From Chitinophagaceae bacterium (GTDB lineage Bacteria; Bacteroidota; Bacteroidia; Chitinophagales; Chitinophagaceae): DNA of 64,000 bases. Under the pieces are notes generated by a model. The model ran no database searches. It saw only the letters and a program-made list of their open reading frames with translations, and was not told the DNA's origin. The first letter of the stretch is position 1. Each line of letters starts with the position of its first letter. A program made the position numbers and the translations under genes. Location of the stretch: the NCBI GenBank assembly GCA_947446645.1, contig CANFHA010000004.1, positions 124,001 through 188,000 on the forward strand. Reading direction: 5' to 3'. Positions 61,298 to 64,000 of this stretch are shown piece by piece.

Positions 61298-62980
61298 TCA
61301 ATCAGGCTCACCCTTTATCATATTTTCCCAGCTCACGTTGGCGTAGCTGTCCCATACCAGCCACAGCAGTATGGACGATAGCCCTAAAAAGATAAGTTTC
61401 AGCCACCAGACTTCCACAGCCAGGTAATGCGCTCCGCCAAGTATTGCCGGGATAAGCATCAGCAATAACGACTTTAAAAAGCGACCGCCTTTTTCCTTCA
61501 TCTGCTCCATAATGGAAAATGGCAAATGCCGGTGACTAATGCGCCCGATACAGGAAACGAATAAAGTAACATTCACAAGAACAAGGAGTACGTCAATCAC
61601 CACTCCGCTTCCCCACACGTAGAGTGTAAAAATGGAAATTATACAGTAGAACGGTAAAAAGAATTTTACCCATATAGCTTTAAACGCGCCTATCATTATT
61701 TTCCCGGGTGTTTGCAGCGGGCTGGCGTAGTATACCCACGCCGCTTTATATTGATCAGACATCGTGAGATAGGTCAGCGCGGATATTATCACAAAAGAAG
61801 ACATATAGAGTAGTGCCAGATGGCCCGGATGGTCAGACAGGTGCCGCCATGCATAGCTGAGAGAAGTTTTGTTTGGGGTAAGGAAAACAAAGAAATACAA
61901 AGGAATAAATGCAAAAGATGGATATACCCTCATACGGAACGACCGGCTTCGGGAAGTCTGCAACCAGGCTATCATAAACCCGGCCCGGGCATCGTCAGTA
62001 TTATTGAATGCATAGCCTAGTTTTTGGTAGAAGCGTCCCGATGACTGTTTCCTTACACCGCTGCCAGGGCGGTATTCAGCCACCTCTACAGAATCGATAC
62101 CGGCTATGCGCCTTGAAAAAGATGGGGCCAGCCAGCGCACAAGCGCATACATGCATAGCAGCGGAAAAGCTACCGCAAATATGCTGTAAAATGCAGCGCC
62201 GGCAACAGGAACAGCAAAACCTATCCATGACCAGCAACTGGCCAGCCAGTAAGGAGGCAAATATTGAACCCAGGGATATTTCAGGATGTTGAACTCATGC
62301 ACATGCTCTGAATCAAATACACGGGGCAGCAAGTAGGCGCTTGCAAAATATGCCACGGACACCACTATCTGGAAGTAGCTGATAACGTCTTTAAACTTTT
62401 CCGGTTTTACTATATTAAGAACAAGCAGATAAATACAGTTTACAAAAAACAACACCATGAATACCAGCAGCAGCAACGGTAATGGAAATAACAGCGCGGA
62501 TTTCCAGCCATCTGTTATACCCAACACTACCCATCCCGGCAAAGACATCGGGAGCACAATACGGAAAAGGTAAATAAATACATGTAGCATGCGGGCCAGC
62601 ACAAGTGTTCGGTCACCTACCGGCCTGGGAAAAAGAATGTATTTATCACGCGAATCGAATAGCACATTGGAAAAATCAGTTATAAGTAATAAGGTAAGTA
62701 TGCCAAGCAGGATGAAAAAGTAAATAGCGAGGGAAAATGTGCGGTCTGAGACCACTACAAGCGGAAGCATGTACACGCAACCCAATGCCGCATTCATCAC
62801 ACTTGCAAGTAAGGTGCGATTCTTACCACCCTTCTTCTGCTGGCGGCCTATCCCCACAGGCTTGCGATCGTCCATGGTAAGTCGAGCGTACAGGATCGCG
62901 CGCAACTGCGCTGTATCCGCACCCATACTCCGCCACAGGCCGGAGAGAAGCATCACCATATTGAGCAATAACTTGTTCAT
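61298..62980 (-). CDS. ABC-2 type exporter permease-like membrane protein
   Basis: The 560-residue protein has about ten to twelve membrane helices and no known enzymatic motif. The position, 92 bp after an ABC ATP-binding gene and in line with it, identifies it as the permease part. The substrate is unknown. A cytosolic segment (VRWLAPSFSRRIAGIDSVEVAEYRPGS) lies near residues 280-310. Confidence 0.7.
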   Translation of the reverse strand: MNKLLLNMVMLLSGLWRSMGADTAQLRAILYARLTMDDRKPVGIGRQQKKGGKNRTLLASVMNAALGCVYMLPLVVVSDRTFSLAIYFFILLGILTLLLITDFSNVLFDSRDKYILFPRPVGDRTLVLARMLHVFIYLFRIVLPMSLPGWVVLGITDGWKSALLFPLPLLLLVFMVLFFVNCIYLLVLNIVKPEKFKDVISYFQIVVSVAYFASAYLLPRVFDSEHVHEFNILKYPWVQYLPPYWLASCWSWIGFAVPVAGAAFYSIFAVAFPLLCMYALVRWLAPSFSRRIAGIDSVEVAEYRPGSGVRKQSSGRFYQKLGYAFNNTDDARAGFMIAWLQTSRSRSFRMRVYPSFAFIPLYFFVFLTPNKTSLSYAWRHLSDHPGHLALLYMSSFVIISALTYLTMSDQYKAAWVYYASPLQTPGKIMIGAFKAIWVKFFLPFYCIISIFTLYVWGSGVVIDVLLVLVNVTLFVSCIGRISHRHLPFSIMEQMKEKGGRFLKSLLLMLIPAILGGAHYLAVEVWWLKLIFLGLSSILLWLVWDSYANVSWENMIKGEPD

Positions 62981-63059
62981 TCCTTATTCAGCAGATAGTA
63001 GTTGATAGCAAATAAATATTTAGAGCAAAATACAATACGAAACGTCCCCGAGGCAACAA

Positions 63060-63075
63060 GTCAACCAATCAACTA
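63060..63075. repeat. TTGATTGG-type word after the ABC ATPase stop
   Basis: On the minus strand the stop codon and the following bases read TAGTTGATTGGTTGAC, nearly the same as after the DUF4199 gene. Confidence 0.55.
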
Positions 63076-63849
63076 AATCCTGTCATTCATGGCTGCCGCA
63101 AGATCATCAGCCCGCTGCACTTGGCTACCGGTTGATGTAAGGCGGGAGAATATTTGTTCCAGCGTGTCTGCACTGTTTTGCCTCAGTTCCTCAATAGTTC
63201 CATCGGCAATTATAGAGCCATTGTTTATTAGCACTATCCTGTCTGAAACTTTCTCCACCACATCCATCATGTGTGAGCAATAGAATATTGTTTTCCCTTC
63301 CTGCTTAAGTGCCTGCAACAGTTCTTTCACTAGAATTACGGCATTTGCATCAAGCCCGGACAATGGCTCATCAAGGATAACTATAGAGGGGTTGTGCAGT
63401 AAGCCTGAGGTAATAAGCACTTTTTGCTTCATGCCCTTGGAAAAGCTATCCATCCTTTGATCTATATTGTCACTCAACCCAAAGGATGTAAGCATCTTTC
63501 TCGACCGTTCTTCTATAATATCATCCTGCAAGTGATATAGCTTGCCGATAAACGAAAGGTATTCTCGCGGAGTAAGAAGGTCATAGAGCTCTGCCAGCTC
63601 AGGAATATAGCCCACCTTACTTTTCACGTCCAGTATATTTTCGCGCAGGTTCTTACCAAATACGGTCACCTGTCCTTCATAGTCCTGTATGATACCGGTA
63701 AGTATTTTTACCGTGGTAGATTTGCCGGCTCCATTCGGGCCTATGTAGCCAATGATCATTCCTGGATATACATCCAGGTCTATACCCTTCAGCACCATCT
63801 TTTCTCCATATTGCTTGGTTAGCCCGCGCACTGTTATTATTGGTTCCAT
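63073..63849 (-). CDS. ABC transporter ATP-binding protein
   Basis: The 258-residue ATPase has Walker A GPNGAGKST (37-45), signature SFSKGMKQK (around 136), Walker B IVILDEPLSGLD and the H-loop His in YCSHMMD. The GIIQDYEGQVTVFGKNL region fits the ABC-2 exporter class. It precedes the permease and, further on, the M1 peptidase and Spy-like genes. Confidence 0.92.
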   Translation of the reverse strand: MEPIITVRGLTKQYGEKMVLKGIDLDVYPGMIIGYIGPNGAGKSTTVKILTGIIQDYEGQVTVFGKNLRENILDVKSKVGYIPELAELYDLLTPREYLSFIGKLYHLQDDIIEERSRKMLTSFGLSDNIDQRMDSFSKGMKQKVLITSGLLHNPSIVILDEPLSGLDANAVILVKELLQALKQEGKTIFYCSHMMDVVEKVSDRIVLINNGSIIADGTIEELRQNSADTLEQIFSRLTSTGSQVQRADDLAAAMNDRI

Positions 63850-63940
63850 GCTGTAGTCCCGTTAAAAATGAAAAACTTATACCAGCGCGAATTGTAAGCA
63901 CCGGTATAAGTATACAAGTTAAGAAGTTCCCATGATACGA

Positions 63941-64000
63941 TCAGGCCTTGATCAAACGGAATGCATGATTCCACTGCCCCTGTAGTATACCCGGAATGCA
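63941..64000 (-). other. Possible C-terminal end of another gene at the window edge
   Basis: One minus-strand frame entering from the right edge ends with QWNHAFRLIKA and a TGA at 63941. A second frame stays open further, to the start of the ABC ATPase gene, with a protein-like composition. Sequence beyond 64000 is needed to choose between them. Confidence 0.3.

Noticed and set aside
1-64000. tRNA, rRNA, IS element or integrated phage
   Set aside because: I read the intergenic regions and saw no cloverleaf, rRNA segment, transposase or phage structural gene.

Overview
The window looks like chromosomal DNA of a free-living Bacteroidota, probably of the Chitinophagaceae type; the family is inferred, the phylum is well supported. 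Supporting signs: three secreted proteins carry the C-terminal sorting domain of the type IX secretion system (M43 protease, giant ice-binding protein, NHL-repeat protein). There are Bacteroidota-typical families (DUF2851, DUF4199, haem_bd, a C-terminally extended S16, TamB, PagL-like acyloxyacyl hydrolase). A -33/-7 promoter of the TTTG / TAnnTTTG kind lies before rpsP. MqnE indicates menaquinone synthesis by the futalosine route.

Layout. 0-6.4 kb: end of an unknown gene, a GT-C type membrane glycosyltransferase, two tandem arylsulfotransferase-like beta-propeller proteins, lipoyl synthase and an outer-membrane-like protein. 6.5-12.1 kb: an OsmC peroxidase-like protein, then a kinase / PP2C phosphatase / vWA set (TerY-P triad) behind a DUF2851 gene. 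12.3-17.9 kb: pyrF, a small membrane protein, a PIN-toxin/antitoxin pair, mqnE overlapping an M43 metalloprotease, and a bifunctional-nuclease/UVR protein. 18-29 kb: parC, then a two-gene unit of a 1970-residue ice-binding protein and an OmpA-family protein, ended by a clear terminator. 28.9-30.0 kb has no gene but holds a promoter, hairpins and repeats. 30-37 kb: a prolyl oligopeptidase and a 1631-residue TamB homologue. 37.2-37.9 kb: a five-unit array of ~139 bp with REP-like palindromes. 37.9-46.9 kb: a GT2/GT-C/TPR fusion with a methyltransferase, rpsP with promoter and terminator, an NHL protein, DUF4199, a PagL-like protein, a small secreted protein and a GNAT enzyme. 46.9-49.6 kb: an AT-rich island with an overlapping ParA ATPase / RelA-SpoT synthetase-domain operon and structured gene-free DNA. 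49.6-54.3 kb: small lineage-specific envelope proteins, including two paralogous EGF-like lipoproteins. 54.4-64 kb: xerD and aroQ (divergent), fmt, two glycosyltransferases, a Spy-like protein, an M1 aminopeptidase and an ABC exporter.

How it fits together. Most genes are housekeeping or cell-envelope functions. The parts most worth pursuing are the ParA/RelA-SpoT operon, which looks like a horizontally acquired two-component module (a stress or defence role is inference), the TerY-P signalling triad, the giant ice-binding surface protein, and several families of dispersed palindromes and short iterated words that sit in intergenic DNA and just after stop codons. No rRNA, tRNA, IS element or CRISPR array was recognised.
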